This document shows positions 27,000 through 38,260 of a DNA stretch of 64,000 nt, piece by piece; position 1 is the stretch's first letter; the number at the start of each line of letters is the position of its first letter. A program made the position numbers and the translations under genes. Origin of the DNA: Halichondria panicea. Its lineage: Eukaryota; Porifera; Demospongiae; Suberitida; Halichondriidae. The stretch is taken from contig NC_087377.1 in assembly GCF_963675165.1 (NCBI RefSeq), positions 1,141,501-1,205,500 of the forward strand, in the 5' to 3' direction. The notes beneath the pieces are model-generated. The model was not told the DNA's origin. It searched no databases and saw only the letters and a program-made list of their open reading frames with translations.

Positions 27000-27300
27000 T
27001 TAGCAAAGCAATGAATTGTTCGGAAAAAAACCCGTTTGCTACGGCCTAATGAAAGACAGTAGGACTGCTGCCTAATGAAAGGTAGTAGGGCTGCTACCTA
27101 GCAAAAAAAAACAAAAAAAAAACTACCACTGTAGCCGGGGCTGCTGTTGACTATCACAATGAAAGACTACAGGAGGGCTGTGATCTAATGAAAGACTACA
27201 GGAGGGCTGTGATCTAATGAAAGACTACAGGAGGGCTGTGATCTAATGAAAGACTACAGGAGACCGACCTGTTGACTATCACAATGAAAGACTACAGGAA
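27000..27300. repeat. Short tandem repeats, AATGAAAGAC family
   Basis: About four 29-bp units (ATGAAAGACTACAGGAGGGC then TGTGATCTA) run from ~27188 to 27275. Shorter relatives (CCTAATGAAAGACAGTAGG) are near 27048 and near 26602. The rest of 26470-27417 shows no gene. Confidence 0.7.
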
Positions 27301-27417
27301 AGTGAGATACGGCAGGTTTCCCGGCCACCCACCTACAGCTCCGGAGCCCCGGTTTATAACCCACACGCTACATGGGTGAACTGCAACAAGTCAATAACAT
27401 AGGAGGAAGGGAATCTT

Positions 27418-28287
27418 TTATGTTTTAATGTAACAAATAATGCCTTGTTGTCCCTGTGGCGCAATTGGTCCTGGTGGACCTTGTAGGCCCTGTGCCCCTG
27501 GCAAACTTTGCGCCCCTTGTAGGCCCTGTGCCCCTGGCAGACCCTGCACCCCAGGTGGACCTGCCGGACCTATTGCACCTGCAGCTGGAGGAATGGGAGG
27601 AATTATTGGGAATACCCTATTACGGTTCCACCGGCAGAAACCCATGTCCCGGAGCTGCCATGCCAGGAACTTGACGTTTAAGGGATTGGCGCGGAGGGAG
27701 CCTGCAGAAATAAAATGGGGCATTAAGCAACCTTGAACGTGCATATTTTCCACTAATGACGAAAATCTTTTTGTGATAAAATCCAAACACAACGAAAATG
27801 AATCTGTAATAATTGGAATTTAACAAAAAAAAAAAATTAATCATCCGATTTACTGATCCTACATAATTATAATTATTATGTCCTATACCTTTGCACAGTA
27901 CTGTATAGCGAGAAAATGGGTGCACATTTTTGTTATTTGGCTCAAGTTTCTTCAGCAGAAAACTTTGTGCAATGCCATGCAGGAAACCACATCCACCATT
28001 AGCTTTGCATGTGAAATGCCAGTGTGTGGGAGTTTATCACAGTTTTAATATTTGCATTAATTGTTTTGCCCTCGAAAAACGAAAAATATTTGCACACAAA
28101 AACTTCCCGCTATACGGTATAAATTATTACATTACATTATATTTATTAGGCTTTTTTAATACAATTAACATGATGCTAGCTTACGGTGGTCGTTCTGGAT
28201 ATGTTTCATGTATCGCGAGGCCTCTGCAGCACAATGATTCTTATTATTCCAGACTGGGACATTCTCCCCCTTGTAAGAGAACGGCAT
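27418..28287 (-). CDS. Short protein with collagen-like Gly-X-Y tail, copy 1
   Basis: Two exons: 28185-28287 and 27418-27701. They join in phase and give 128 codons if ATG at 28287 is the start. That ATG directly follows a CAG acceptor, so a 5' untranslated exon, or a longer N-terminus, lies upstream. Domains: an N-terminal [13 protein letters not shown] segment; the shared block [14 protein letters not shown] then [16 protein letters not shown]; then about 14 Gly-X-Y triplets ([19 protein letters not shown] type) and the ending CYIKT. The block-plus-tail design is shared with the neighbour at 28685-29091, so they are likely a tandem pair. The shared block is not a family I recognise. Gly-X-Y runs normally form collagen triple helices, but no signal peptide was seen. 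Confidence 0.6.
27898..28121. mobile_element. MITE-like element, CCGCTATACGGTAT family
   Basis: A degraded left end (GTACTGTATAGCGAGAAAA) and the inverted right end CCCGCTATACGGTATA flank about 220 bp inside the intron of the first collagen-like gene. Confidence 0.55.
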
Positions 28288-28684
28288 CTGTGTATAGGAA
28301 GAAATTATAATTATGTCAGCTACGAAACAACTTAATTATGACTATAGTCTTGTTTTTTCACTTTAGAAAAAAATATGATTAGTGAAATTTGCTTTATTAG
28401 CAAGCGAGAGTAACAAATTTAATAATTATATCGTAAGATATCGTGACAGCTATTAATACCATAACAAAAATTACTTCCTATTTCCTGTCCTAATTTTGGC
28501 AGGTACATTGTAACGTGTTAGTGTAGAGATTGGCAAACACTGAAGCGCAGTTAAAAACTGAATATTGATTTGTATTTTTATTGAGCTTACATAACAAATA
28601 ATGCGCTACACGTGAAAGTTTATGTTCATATCTTCCATCACTCAAGAGGAATTGAAGGAAATGATCGTCTTTATGTTCAGGATA

Positions 28685-29091
28685 TTATACAGTGCTTGGG
28701 CCTTGTTGTCCCTGTGCCCCTGGTGGACCTATTGTACCTAGAAGAATGGGACCAATGGGAGGAATAATAGGGAATACTCGATTCCTATTCCACCGACAGA
28801 AACTTAAGTCCCGCAGTTGCCAGGCCAGGAACTTGACATTGAGTGGATTAGGGCGAAGGCTGCCTGCATGAGTTGAACACTTCACTATATAGCAATGTCA
28901 TATTTACTCAATCTTCAAGAGTGTATCCATCGAAATTCGAACCTTTGAGCATAGCTTTGAAGGTAGTACAAGCATTATAATTTTGGTAATCTTCACAAGA
29001 GCTTTGTAAGTTGCAGCCTCTGAGTTACTTGCCTGCATAAATTCTTCCACCCTGTGGACGCGACTCTTTTAAACTGTCTAGAGGAGATTGC
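28685..29091 (-). CDS. Short protein with collagen-like tail, copy 2 (5' end not found)
   Basis: Two phase-compatible exons: 29033-29091 (reads SPLDSLKESRPQGGRIYA) and 28685-28863. The second carries [14 protein letters not shown], then [16 protein letters not shown], a very short Gly-X-Y tail (GPPGAQGQQGP) and the stop after STV. The intron between them uses a GC donor (CAG|GCAAGT). Upstream coding exons are missing from this model; the segment at 29596-29808 is one candidate, but its phase does not join directly. Compared with copy 1 the collagen tail is much shorter and the upstream exon is unrelated in sequence. Confidence 0.5.
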
Positions 29092-29595
29092 CTGTAGCTG
29101 AAGCGTATAATTATAACGATGTCATGCATGACAGAGCCATATAGTTCTCTGCCACAGGGACAAGCACTCAGCTATCTGTGCTGTTTAAAAACTGACTTGT
29201 TCAGCAGGAGTGAGTCCCCGTGAACATTTCCAGGTTGTCGAAATGAGCGGCCAAGTACAAACTCTTTTGTGACACGAGTACCGTGATAATATATTATTAA
29301 TTTTATAATTGTACTGTCAGAAATGTGTTGAGCTGCATGGTTGCATATAGCACAGCAGGCAGTAATATAAACGGACCAATCACATGCTCACATCATTGTA
29401 TGTATATGCATGCTCACTTCATTCAATATTTCTTCAAGCTCTCAGATCATGTGGATGAAGTAAAAAGACTACTTACCTTGTTGAGATGGGTAGTGAATTC
29501 ATTATTATCCTATAATTATTTTTCTATTATAATTTTGTTCTTTTCTATGACATTGTGGCATGCTCTTATATGACGTACATGCAAGTGTTGTATAC

Positions 29596-29808
29596 CTCAA
29601 CGTCCCCCTCTTCGTCTAATAACGCTATATGTGACACACTTTTTTCTTCTTCAAGTCTATAAGCTTTTCGTTGTGAACTTAAGATTACCTGGGATCCCTG
29701 TTGCAAGTAGCATTGAGGAGGACATAACAGTGCCTCGATAGTTCCAGTTCTTGTCATGAATTGTAGGACACTCACCACGGCACAATCTTGCGAGTTAGTG
29801 CTCCTTTC
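29596..29808 (-). CDS. Candidate internal exon, unknown product
   Basis: A 71-codon open exon with an AG acceptor (CCAG at 29812-29809) and a GTATAC donor, phase 0 at both ends. It reads through DCAVVSVLQFMTRTGTIEA and ends LLDEEGDVE. An alternative internal donor (CAG|GTAATC) would shorten it. Not recognised. It could belong to the collagen-like copy 2 gene or to a separate minus-strand gene. Confidence 0.3.
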
Positions 29809-30123
29809 CTGGTTTGAATATTTGTACCACATGTCTTGTGGAAAAATTAAGGTGCTCGTTCACATGCGCTTCTTGCTCTATTACAGCAGCTTCTAATTAT
29901 CTTGGAACAGTCTCATCGTTTGCACCTGTTATTAATAGAACATATTTTCATATAAAGAATAACATGAACACGTTATGATGAGCAATAAGTTTGGTAATAA
30001 GACGACTGTTATATCTGCTCTCTCAATTGTTCATTGGTCAGTCTTCTTCCTTGAAGTGTGACCCTGTATACAAAACACATAAAGCAAGTTCATAGTAAGT
30101 TTCACGCTTATCCATGACAGATA

Positions 30124-30897
30124 TTATAATATCCAAGTTCGAAAAGATTGATCCTTGAGATCAGCCCGGTCTTTCCAGGAGAACTCCGTCTGTATGGAAT
30201 AAAATACAAGCTGCATCATAGCGACATTATTTTGTCCGCATGCACATGACATAAATAATAGACTTAGACTGCATGCTAAGTTTAATTTCGCTACTTACGA
30301 TTACGGGAGCTCCGATTGCAATATTAGCTAGCAGGCTAGAGCTCACCCTCGAGGAAGTGCGGCCTGGGATTGAGGCTAGCTAGAGCTATGCTGATAGCAA
30401 TGCAAGTAGTTTCATAACTTAATAATAATAGTTTTTTGTGCAGCGTTCTTCAATTCTTGAAAAGAAGTGGAAGTACCGAGGCGTTGGTATGTCCTAGATA
30501 TTATTTACAGCCCAGCGTAACTATATAGCTAGCTAGCTGCATAAGTATAATATTATTATAGTACAAGTCAGTAACACTTACGAGATTCTTGTGTTTGAGT
30601 CCTTTCTGGGTGGAGGGCAGCAGAAGTGATGCCTCAGTGGAGATGCACGTCTCACGTCTTGGAGTAAAATAATGGCTGCAAAATTGAACAGGATGAAAGT
30701 CCTTAACACACAGTTTTAAAAATATCAACCATATTAATTTTACTTCCTCCTCTTGCTTGACCCAGGATCTTTCATAACATAAACCTATAAAAATTATATC
30801 CTGATAGCTATTACCTTATTAAATATTTTCATTGACCTGACCTGTACTCGGTGTGGACGGCCACACTGTGGTCATCGTCATGATCCACTCCTGTCCA
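30124..30897 (-). CDS. Candidate 3' exons of an unidentified minus-strand gene
   Basis: Three exons join in phase: 30842-30897, 30582-30675 and 30124-30189. The peptide includes GVDHDDDHSVAVHTEYS, then PRRETCISTEASLLLPSTQ, and ends SFRTWIL before a TAA. Acceptors and donors are all AG/GT. A further possible terminal exon (VTLQGRRLTNEQLREQI) lies at ~30007-30056 as an alternative end. No domain recognised and no 5' end found. Confidence 0.3.
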
Positions 30898-32070
30898 CTG
30901 CAGCAGTAGTATACGTTAGGGCTGAAATGCTTCTACACTGACACTTTGCTTAACCTGTATAATTATTGTTATGTACACCTATAGTATACCCATGCATAGC
31001 TAGGCCTATATATAATAGTGTGATTGTTGTCATCTCAACTGAGCAATATCTTCTTGATTTTTCATAATGGCGATGAATGGGAATGGGATCAATTTTGCAC
31101 AAAAATTAATAATGAGTATATAATTATAAATTCAGCGATGGGATAAATAGACATTTTTTTTCAAGATAGCGTTTTCTGACAAGTTATTTCGACGTTCTTC
31201 TTTTTACTTTTCAACACACGATGACTTCTCACAATATTTTTTTGAAGATGTTTTTCGAGAGAAGGTCGGTAACTGTGCACTGTCATTAAAGGAAAGGCTC
31301 GGTTGTATCTCAGAGGAAGGATAGACGATATGCCCCGGTGAAAAAAGTCAAGACATTACCCAGTGTTGTCACTCCATTATCACCTGCAAAGTGATGTAGC
31401 TATTCTGAAATAATAAACAACACGAAAATTAGGCGAGAGAATCGACACATCAACTGCCCACGCAGCACCGCCTGCAGTTATCTACAACGTGACGTGAAGC
31501 TATCAATACAAAAATTCATGTATTTGCATGCCAAAGAGAGTCGATCATGATCGCTGTTTGAAGAATGTCAAAAATGTAACATGCATAGCACTAATAGCTA
31601 TTACTAACAGTTCTGTGTGAGCCTGTTACTTTTATAAACACTAACTATTTATTTTTAGTGAATTTGTAATTAACGCTAAATTAAGACCGCGCTAATTTTC
31701 CTTGTATTAATTATCTGCTTGGAGTGAACTATGCCATTGTACTCTTGATCACAATTATTGCAAAAAGCATTTTAAAATATTTCTTTCTTCTCTTTTTTCA
31801 ATAATATATTATTGAGTATCTGTTATCCTCCTTGATCTCGTAGCATGTGTAATCTGAACGTGATCCTGGTGTCACGGATGCTGCCACTTTGGAACTTGGA
31901 GTGGTAGCCCTTTTTCATCTAATATCTGACTCTGAACGTTTAAAACTATTTGCTACAAATCTGCCACCTAAAACTGTGTTTACTGGTCCGTCGTATGTAA
32001 GGTGGTTTGCTCTGTCGAGGTTGTCAGCTAGTTCCCTGTGTCCAAGCTCACGAAGGAACGTGGTGGACAA
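30898..32070. other. No gene seen
   Basis: AT-rich sequence without a convincing exon on either strand. It may contain 5' exons or regulatory sequence of the minus-strand candidates to its left. Confidence 0.4.
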
Positions 32071-32089
32071 CTACTGCCGTCTCCACCTC

Positions 32090-32330
32090 CTGGTTGGTGT
32101 CTGGTGTATCATATTCACCTGGTCCGTCTCTCTCTCCTGGTTGGTGTCTGGTGTATTGTTCACCTGGTCCGTCTCTCCCTCCTGGTTGGTGTCTGGTGTA
32201 TCATTCACCTGGTCCGTCTCTCTCTCCTGGTTGGTGTCTGGTGTATCGTTCACCTGGTCCGTCTCCCCCTCCTGGTTGGTGTCCGGTGTATCGTTCACCT
32301 GGTCCGTCTCCCCCTCCTGGTTGTTTATTC
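32090..32330. repeat. 45-bp tandem repeat (about 5 units)
   Basis: The unit begins TCCTGGTTGGTGTCTGGTGT and continues through TTCACCTGGTCCGTCTC. Because 45 is divisible by three, frames stay open on both strands. On the minus strand this reads as the hydrophilic repeat DTPDTNQEGETDQVN, which would be a plausible low-complexity protein. The minus frame is open from about 32363 to 32071 but no start, splice partners or conserved flank were found, so I do not call a gene. Confidence 0.75.
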
Positions 32331-33043
32331 TCTGTTTAACGCTTAGCTTGGCTGGCTTTTTTATCTATTATGGTCAAGCTTGTCCATAAATAATCGTTAA
32401 AACACTTTCATGACCGCCACCTGCATGGCCTCTGAAATGAGTTAGTTATTAGCAACCTCTTCTTGGTAACCGACTCCGATCCCAACGTAACTTTTCCTGC
32501 CAAGTGGAGACTTTCCATGCCACTTTTACATGCAACAAGTGCATGCATGTGCAAAATGATGTTACGTAGCAAATTTTTATGTTACATGGCAAATTTTATA
32601 AGGCTCTATAATATACTCAATAACGAGCCCAATAACGAGACACAGTATAAATGGTGCTATAATATTTAACAGGCCTACATGCACGACAGAATTTTTCATG
32701 CATGCATGGTCGATAATTTCCCACTCTCTGTGATTCTGCCTGAATGCAGCAAACTTAATGCATCATGATAATTATCATGATTGTGTGTATATTAGTATAA
32801 TTATAACTTTATGTTAGAGAGTTATGAGCACTGAAACTGGGTGTTCTCCGTATAACGCCTTGTGGAGTACTTACATGCCAATATGATCAGACTCTTATTT
32901 TTGGAATACAAATTACATTCACCTACTATGACGGTCGACGTGTATAGCAACGGCAATTGAGATAAGGCCGATAGCCACACAGACATTATTCATTTCGTTG
33001 CATTTCATCTGTCAACAAACCGGACCAAATGAACTTCATTATA

Positions 33044-33142
33044 ATGGACAGAAGCAAGAGATCGCGTTCCAGGGACAGAAGCAAGAGATCATATTCTAGA
33101 GACAGGGACAGAAGCAAGAGATCGCGTTCCAGAGACAGATAA
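33044..33142 (+). CDS. Arg/Ser-dipeptide (RS) tail, ORF fragment
   Basis: A 32-residue ORF made almost only of RS-type units (DRSKRSRSRDRSKRSYSRDR) ending at a TAA. This composition is characteristic of SR splicing factors, where it forms the C-terminal domain. No RNA-recognition motif lies nearby, so it may be a terminal exon, a processed-gene remnant or a chance expansion of a 30-bp repeat. Confidence 0.3.
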   Translation: MDRSKRSRSRDRSKRSYSRDRDRSKRSRSRDR

Positions 33143-33183
33143 ATATTCAGGATAAATATTGTGGAAGTAAGTGTTCATAATTA

Positions 33184-33330
33184 CTATGGTGACCAAATGT
33201 CTCCTGTCTTATTGTTGTAAAAGAACAAAGTCCTAGCCTAACCAGGAGGGCTGCACATACTAGCCATGGGCTGTGACCAAATGTCTCCTGCCTTATTGTT
33301 GACAAAGTTCTAGCCTAGCCAGGAGGGTCA
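33184..33330 (+). repeat. Imperfect direct duplication
   Basis: GTGACCAAATGTCTCCTGTC at 33189 recurs as GTGACCAAATGTCTCCTGCC at 33272. Both are followed by TAGCC then an AGGAGGG motif. Two copies of about 60 bp. Confidence 0.6.
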
Positions 33331-33424
33331 CCAATTAATAACTCATTAACTTGATAATCAATGTACATGCACACTAAAAGCTAACTATAGTCCAATTACT
33401 TCCTAATCTGTCTTAGTATTGTCT

Positions 33425-33835
33425 TTACTTTGTCTTGTATTTGTTAGAAACTTCTTTCTGTGAACACTCCTTCTTTTTGATGATCTTTGAGGAAAGCACA
33501 GGCTCTGTCTGCGCTGGATGCTTTGGACAAATCTTATGGCTTGAAGTATAGTCTTTAATGAGTTCAGCTTCGGTATCTGTAAACTTTCTTCTTTTTGTGT
33601 GAGGTTGTTCTGTCTCAGTTCGTTGTTTGTTTAGGGAAGAATAAACAGACACAGCCTGCTCAGTTGTTGCCAGGTGTTGGTAGTTGGCCCTGGCAACATC
33701 TATGGAGTGGGTCATGAACTTGGCCACCTGCCGTTCTTCGACATCTGTACCACCTTCTTTGCCCACTTTCGTGGCAATTGCCATGCGATTAAACTCATCC
33801 TTAGTCTTTGCAGTCTTTAGCTCACTCACAGTCAT
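33425..33835 (-). CDS. Hypothetical protein exon (136 aa)
   Basis: Long open frame with amino-acid-like composition: MTVSELKTAKTKDEFNRMAI, then a HSIDVARANYQHLATTEQAV block and a basic stretch TKRRKFTDTEAELIKDY, ending lysine-rich. The H-S-x(6)-Y arrangement is reminiscent of the end of tyrosine-recombinase-like or zinc-finger proteins derived from transposons, but this is only an impression. An AG (CTGTAG) precedes the ATG at 33835, so this is probably the last exon of a longer gene. Confidence 0.4.
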   Translation of the reverse strand: MTVSELKTAKTKDEFNRMAIATKVGKEGGTDVEERQVAKFMTHSIDVARANYQHLATTEQAVSVYSSLNKQRTETEQPHTKRRKFTDTEAELIKDYTSSHKICPKHPAQTEPVLSSKIIKKKECSQKEVSNKYKTK

Positions 33836-35558
33836 GTTTACCTACAGCTGTAGCACATTAGGAACTTAATTTTTTGTTTTATAATAATTTTACATAATGC
33901 AAAGATGCTAACAAAATGTGTGCCTTGTATATACAGTTTCTATAGTGAAGAATCTATGTATAGCTTTCAATGTCTGTAACTGACTTCAGCACCTGAAGTT
34001 TTTTGACGTTATACTCTTCGCAATGTGGACGATGAAGTACAATTCGCATTCAGTGTGCAAATAATTATAATCTAACAATCTGTTCACTTTGAAAAGTTGT
34101 TGCAATGGCACCAACTAGGCCATTAGCTGTTAATTCTCCTCAATTAAAGTGACAATGAAAGCAAAGGTTGCAGAATTAGTATGACATGACAGAACATCAA
34201 AGAATCGAGGGGTATTACTTTTCTTGATTGTTCAGGGAGTGGTTCTAGAATAGAGGTGAAATCAAGTGCGAGAAAACGTACTCTACAGCCTCGTGCATTA
34301 CTTGTAAAAGGATATTAATTGCATGCATGGCATAATTATGCGCATGCGCTTGAAATCAATGTTTAGCGTTTGTTTACCTAACGATCTTCATCCAGATGAG
34401 TTTGAGGCTGTTTCTATAGCTTTTCTGTACTGAACGATCTTCACCTTGAAGAAAGTTTGAATTGTCAAGAACTGGACACGTGCAATCACGACGACGGTGC
34501 TGGTGCGAGACTATCGAGCAACGGCCTTGCAGGGGTATGGGTTCTATTGTACGGCCTGTTTCTTCTGCTGGCCCTGGTCCTCTGTCTTGACACGTATGGC
34601 TCATGGCCATAGAAAGGTGGGGGAGCGCCGAATGGAGGAGGGGGGAATGGAGGATACATTATTGGATGATTATGGACTGAAAAGCTGACACTTGTGTATT
34701 GGGGCCACACCATAATTATACTTGACCTGGCCATCTATTTTTTGTGTAATACATTGTATCACTGTGAGAAATCACACTCTGAACATAATTTATGAATAAT
34801 TATAATTTTGTGTAATACTTTGGCGTTCAACAATCTAATTATTACGCTTTCAAGTGATGTCATCAGCACTAATGTGTTATTACAAAATTGCTGTAGACTG
34901 GGTAGTGTGACCTTGTTGGCCATAGTATACATGCATATGATGCATGGCATTTCAAATAATGACGGTCGCTCGCTGCATAATAATTCTGCAAAGATACACT
35001 GTATAATAGTGTCTGCCTACCTCCTAATGAACTCAAGCCATCCTTAACGACGAGCCCAGATCGAGCATGGAGACCTTGCCTTTGCTCACCTCCTAGTGCA
35101 GTTAACCCATCGGTTAAACCTTCCTTAATAGGGACGAATAGATTCCTGGGGGTGAGGAAATATCTTTCATTCATTGCAAAAACAACAATTATGACAAGGT
35201 TGCCCGCAATCACGTGATCGAGAGCTGGCCCTCGAGCAAGTGGTCATTAATAATTAACTCAGGGTATAGACATTAATTATCATTATACAGTTTTTGGCAG
35301 GTGCTTCTTCTTTATATGACCTGCTAGTCTCTTTAAAAGTCCATATTTCATGAACCTATTCCTACCTCCCCCCCCCCCCCCAGGGGCGTAGGCAGTGGAG
35401 GTGCTTTGGGTGCTTGAGCACCCCCCCTGCCTGACTCTATAATTATGTATATTAATATATACATTGCTTATAATTATAGCAATGTGCATGCTTACTGTAT
35501 ATGCAGTTTGTCATAAAACTGGCCATTTTCAATGCAATATGTACTTGTGTGTGTGTAG
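33836..35558. other. No confident gene
   Basis: Contains a proline-rich minus-strand frame at 34486-34734 (reads MYPPFPPPPFGAPPPFYGH) with no splice partners. A poly-C run lies at ~35372. Both are low-confidence. Confidence 0.35.
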
Positions 35559-35958
35559 GATCGTCACTGGAGGAGCGTGCTAGCAGAAACCAAACGTTCA
35601 GAATTGAACAACGGTCGTCCATTGTTCTGACTGGAGATGATACTGTAACAAATTGTGAGAAGCTGAGAAGTGCCAGCAAAGATTGGTTCAACTTGGGACT
35701 GGCTCTTGGAATGAAGTTTTACGAGTTGGAAAATATTTGAGATCGAAGCACAGATAATGTGTGCCACCTAACAATGATAGTATCCAAGCGTCTTGAAGTC
35801 ACTGATCCACCCATGACATGGCCTTACATATGTGAATGTCTAACGAGGCCTACTGTTGAGCGTAACGATGTAGCCGAGGAAATTGAAGATAAGTATGTGA
35901 GGACAGCAACTGCAGTTGCTCATATAGTGCCACCAATTGATCATGAGAACCTGACAAG
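35559..35958 (+). pseudogene. Death-domain exon interrupted by an in-frame TGA
   Basis: An AG acceptor at 35557-35558 and a GTACGTG donor after 35958 bound a frame reading DWFNLGLALGMKFYELENI, then TGA (35738-35740), then STDNVCHLTMIVSKRLEV and TWPYICECLTRPTVERNDVA in the same frame. The pattern W-x-x-L-G-x-x-L-G, then T-W-x-x-I-C-x-x-L, then V-A-x-x-I, is that of animal death-fold domains, which are numerous in sponges. One nonsense codon with no frameshift suggests a young pseudogene or allele. An unannotated intron or a sequencing error cannot be excluded. Confidence 0.6.
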
Positions 35959-35999
35959 GTACGTGTGTTTGTAATCTGATTGTAGTCTAATCTTGTGTC

Positions 36000-36440
36000 A
36001 TTTTTAAGCTGCGGCCATTTCCCAAAATACAGCCACCTCGCTATTCCGGCCAAGCTGCATGGTCCCAAGGGTGACCGGATTAATGAGAGTCTACTGTATA
36101 ATTATGCCTCGAGGCGTAGCCGCACGAGGAGGGATACGGTAAAGCTGACTGTGTGTGTGTGTGTGTGTCTGTGTGTCTGTGTGTCTGTTCCAGCTGTAAC
36201 TGCTCAACGGTTGCAATGCGACGAAAACTAACAGCTTCTATAGGCTTCTAGCCACGTTCTCTTGGATTTTGATTCGTGGATTTGCAAACTAAAGCTTCTT
36301 TCTCGAGTTATGGCTAGTTTGACTCACATTGAAGGCTGTTGCAGTCTCTTCAGAATCTTTCATAGCATCATCTGTCCGCACAAACTTTCTATTCAACATA
36401 TGAGTTAGCCTTGCACTAAAGCGCTAGCTTTTTGTTAGCT
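36000..36440 (+). repeat. Interspersed repeat cluster
   Basis: 36017-36098 (CTATTCCGGCCAAGCTGCAT) matches, inverted, the segment at 23535-23575. From ~36106 an element with an internal GT tract and words TATAGGCTTCTAG and TCTCGAGTTATGG recurs inverted at ~51140-51320. Together they occupy the stretch after the death-domain relic. No gene seen up to 37070. Confidence 0.5.
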
Positions 36441-37070
36441 ACAATACTCAGAAAATATCTGTTAAAACAGCTAGCTAGCAGTAGCCATTTGTGAAATTGA
36501 TCTCTTTGGACACACCCTTTAATTATTCCTATGTATGTAATGCGCATGCGCGCTCATTCCCCACGTGTGAGAAAATAATAATATCCAAGATCCAGATCCA
36601 GATCCTCCTGGCAGAATCATCTTTGTCTTGAAGGCCTGGTAAGCCACAAAACACTACCATATAACAATATAGATAACAATATGCATGTACACAGGTCTTT
36701 TCTTCTTAGATATTATATACACTGAACTACAGATCTTGGAAGAATCAATTTTCTTCTTTCTTGAGGTCCTAGTAAGCCACATAATACAACAATAGATGCA
36801 TGTAAATAAGTCTTTTCTTCTCAGTGACTTTATATAGATAAGCTAACTTTAATATAAAATTCATTATAGAAACTAATATAACACTCTAATACTTTTCAGC
36901 GAAAGCAAAAACATGGCGAGAGGCATTAGCACAGCGCCAGCTTGAACACTAGTTATGTATAGTGGTGGGTAGACCAACAGTTGCTGTAATAAAGAGCTTG
37001 CTAAAATTGATTATTAACTGCTAATACTAATTAATATTCACCTACATAAATTAATTATATCTCCACACAG

Positions 37071-37255
37071 CGTTCCCCTTGTCCGCCAAATCCTCTCCCT
37101 TCTCCCTGAATATCCGCCACGGCAACAACGAGTATCGAACCTGAAGCCATCCAATCAGAATGCAGAATTCCATAAGAGCGTAGACAGTGGACTGGATGCT
37201 TTTGGTCCCGTTCACTCCACAAAGAATAGGATCAGAGACCAACCTGACCACAGTG
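37071..37255 (+). CDS. Orphan candidate exon
   Basis: A CACACAG acceptor and a G|GTGAGTGG donor bound a 61-codon open frame (VPLVRQILSLLPEYPPRQQR at its start, phase 1 both ends). No neighbouring exon was identified. The opposite strand is also open here, so coding status is uncertain. It could be joined to the death-domain exon upstream. Confidence 0.3.
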
Positions 37256-37263
37256 GTGAGTGG

Positions 37264-37296
<33 letters not shown>

Positions 37297-38260
37297 AATT
37301 TTCTTTTCGTTTAGTACTGAGGTCACGTGATATTTAACTCCAAGTGCGAGAGCCTGAGAGACTTCAAATTGACTTTGCATGGCCTTATAATTATACAGAA
37401 TGTTTATTGTGGTGGCCCCTAGGCTGGGCAGAGGCTGACTCTGGGTCCCTTATTAAACCTGGCTGTATTATAGAGGGTGACCACAATAGACAACTCTATA
37501 CTGCTTATTCAACCTCCCACCCCTCACATGTGTTCACTCTCTCACACACATACTCACCAGGGTGTTATACTGCAGGGCCCGGGGCAGTGGGAAGGGGATA
37601 TCCCTCCCCTAAAATTACTACTATTTGTATGACTGAGTGTCCATAGCTGGCAATTTTACACTAACGGTATTGAAACAGTTGACCTTTTTTTAGCAACATT
37701 TCCCCCTTTTACTTCAAAATCCTGTATGACACCCTGCTCACACACACACTCCACACCCACACTCCACACATACACCTCACAGACTGGCAGTCCATTTCCT
37801 ACGGATGACTTTGGTAGCACTCCATTAATTTTGACGGACGTTCCTCTACCCGCCCTCTTATAATACTGCTGACAATGCAAGACGAAATTTGTTTGGAGCA
37901 CCCCCCTTTGGAGAGGGTTCAAAGGTTACGGCGACAATGACAACTGTAGATCAATTTGGAGCAGTTCCTTTTAGCTGAATTTTGATATTTTATTTTTCAG
38001 TCTGTTTAGTATAATTATTATTTATAAGTGTTGTTTTGTGTGTAGTAGGATCGATCACATGACTTGACTATTGACTGTGTCGGTATATAATTATTATAAA
38101 TGATGTTCAGTGCTTTACACAATATCTTTGTTGAAAGAGTAATTAAGTTTTTATGGCCGGAAGCTTAATTAAAGACCCTTGAAATACAGAAAGAGGGTGT
38201 GGCACTTAATTTGCTTTGTTTACTGAGGAGAGAATTTGACAGAGTTTGAAAGAAGCTTCA

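Noticed and set aside
27440..27736. Plus-strand ORF rich in Cys, Pro and Ala
   Set aside because: Antisense shadow of the collagen-like Gly-X-Y exon on the minus strand, which has splice borders and a paralogue.
34374..34734. Proline-rich minus-strand ORF
   Set aside because: No splice signals, no partner exons and no recognisable motif; it starts inside AT-rich repeat-like sequence.
35372..35425. Poly-C run with GGGGCGTAGGC, possible structured element
   Set aside because: Looks like an ordinary low-complexity tract within repeat sequence; nothing supports a function.
37051..37380. Minus-strand frame reading VVRLVSDPILCGVNG and onward
   Set aside because: The plus strand over the same bases has both an acceptor and a donor and a cleaner exon, so it was preferred, though with low confidence.
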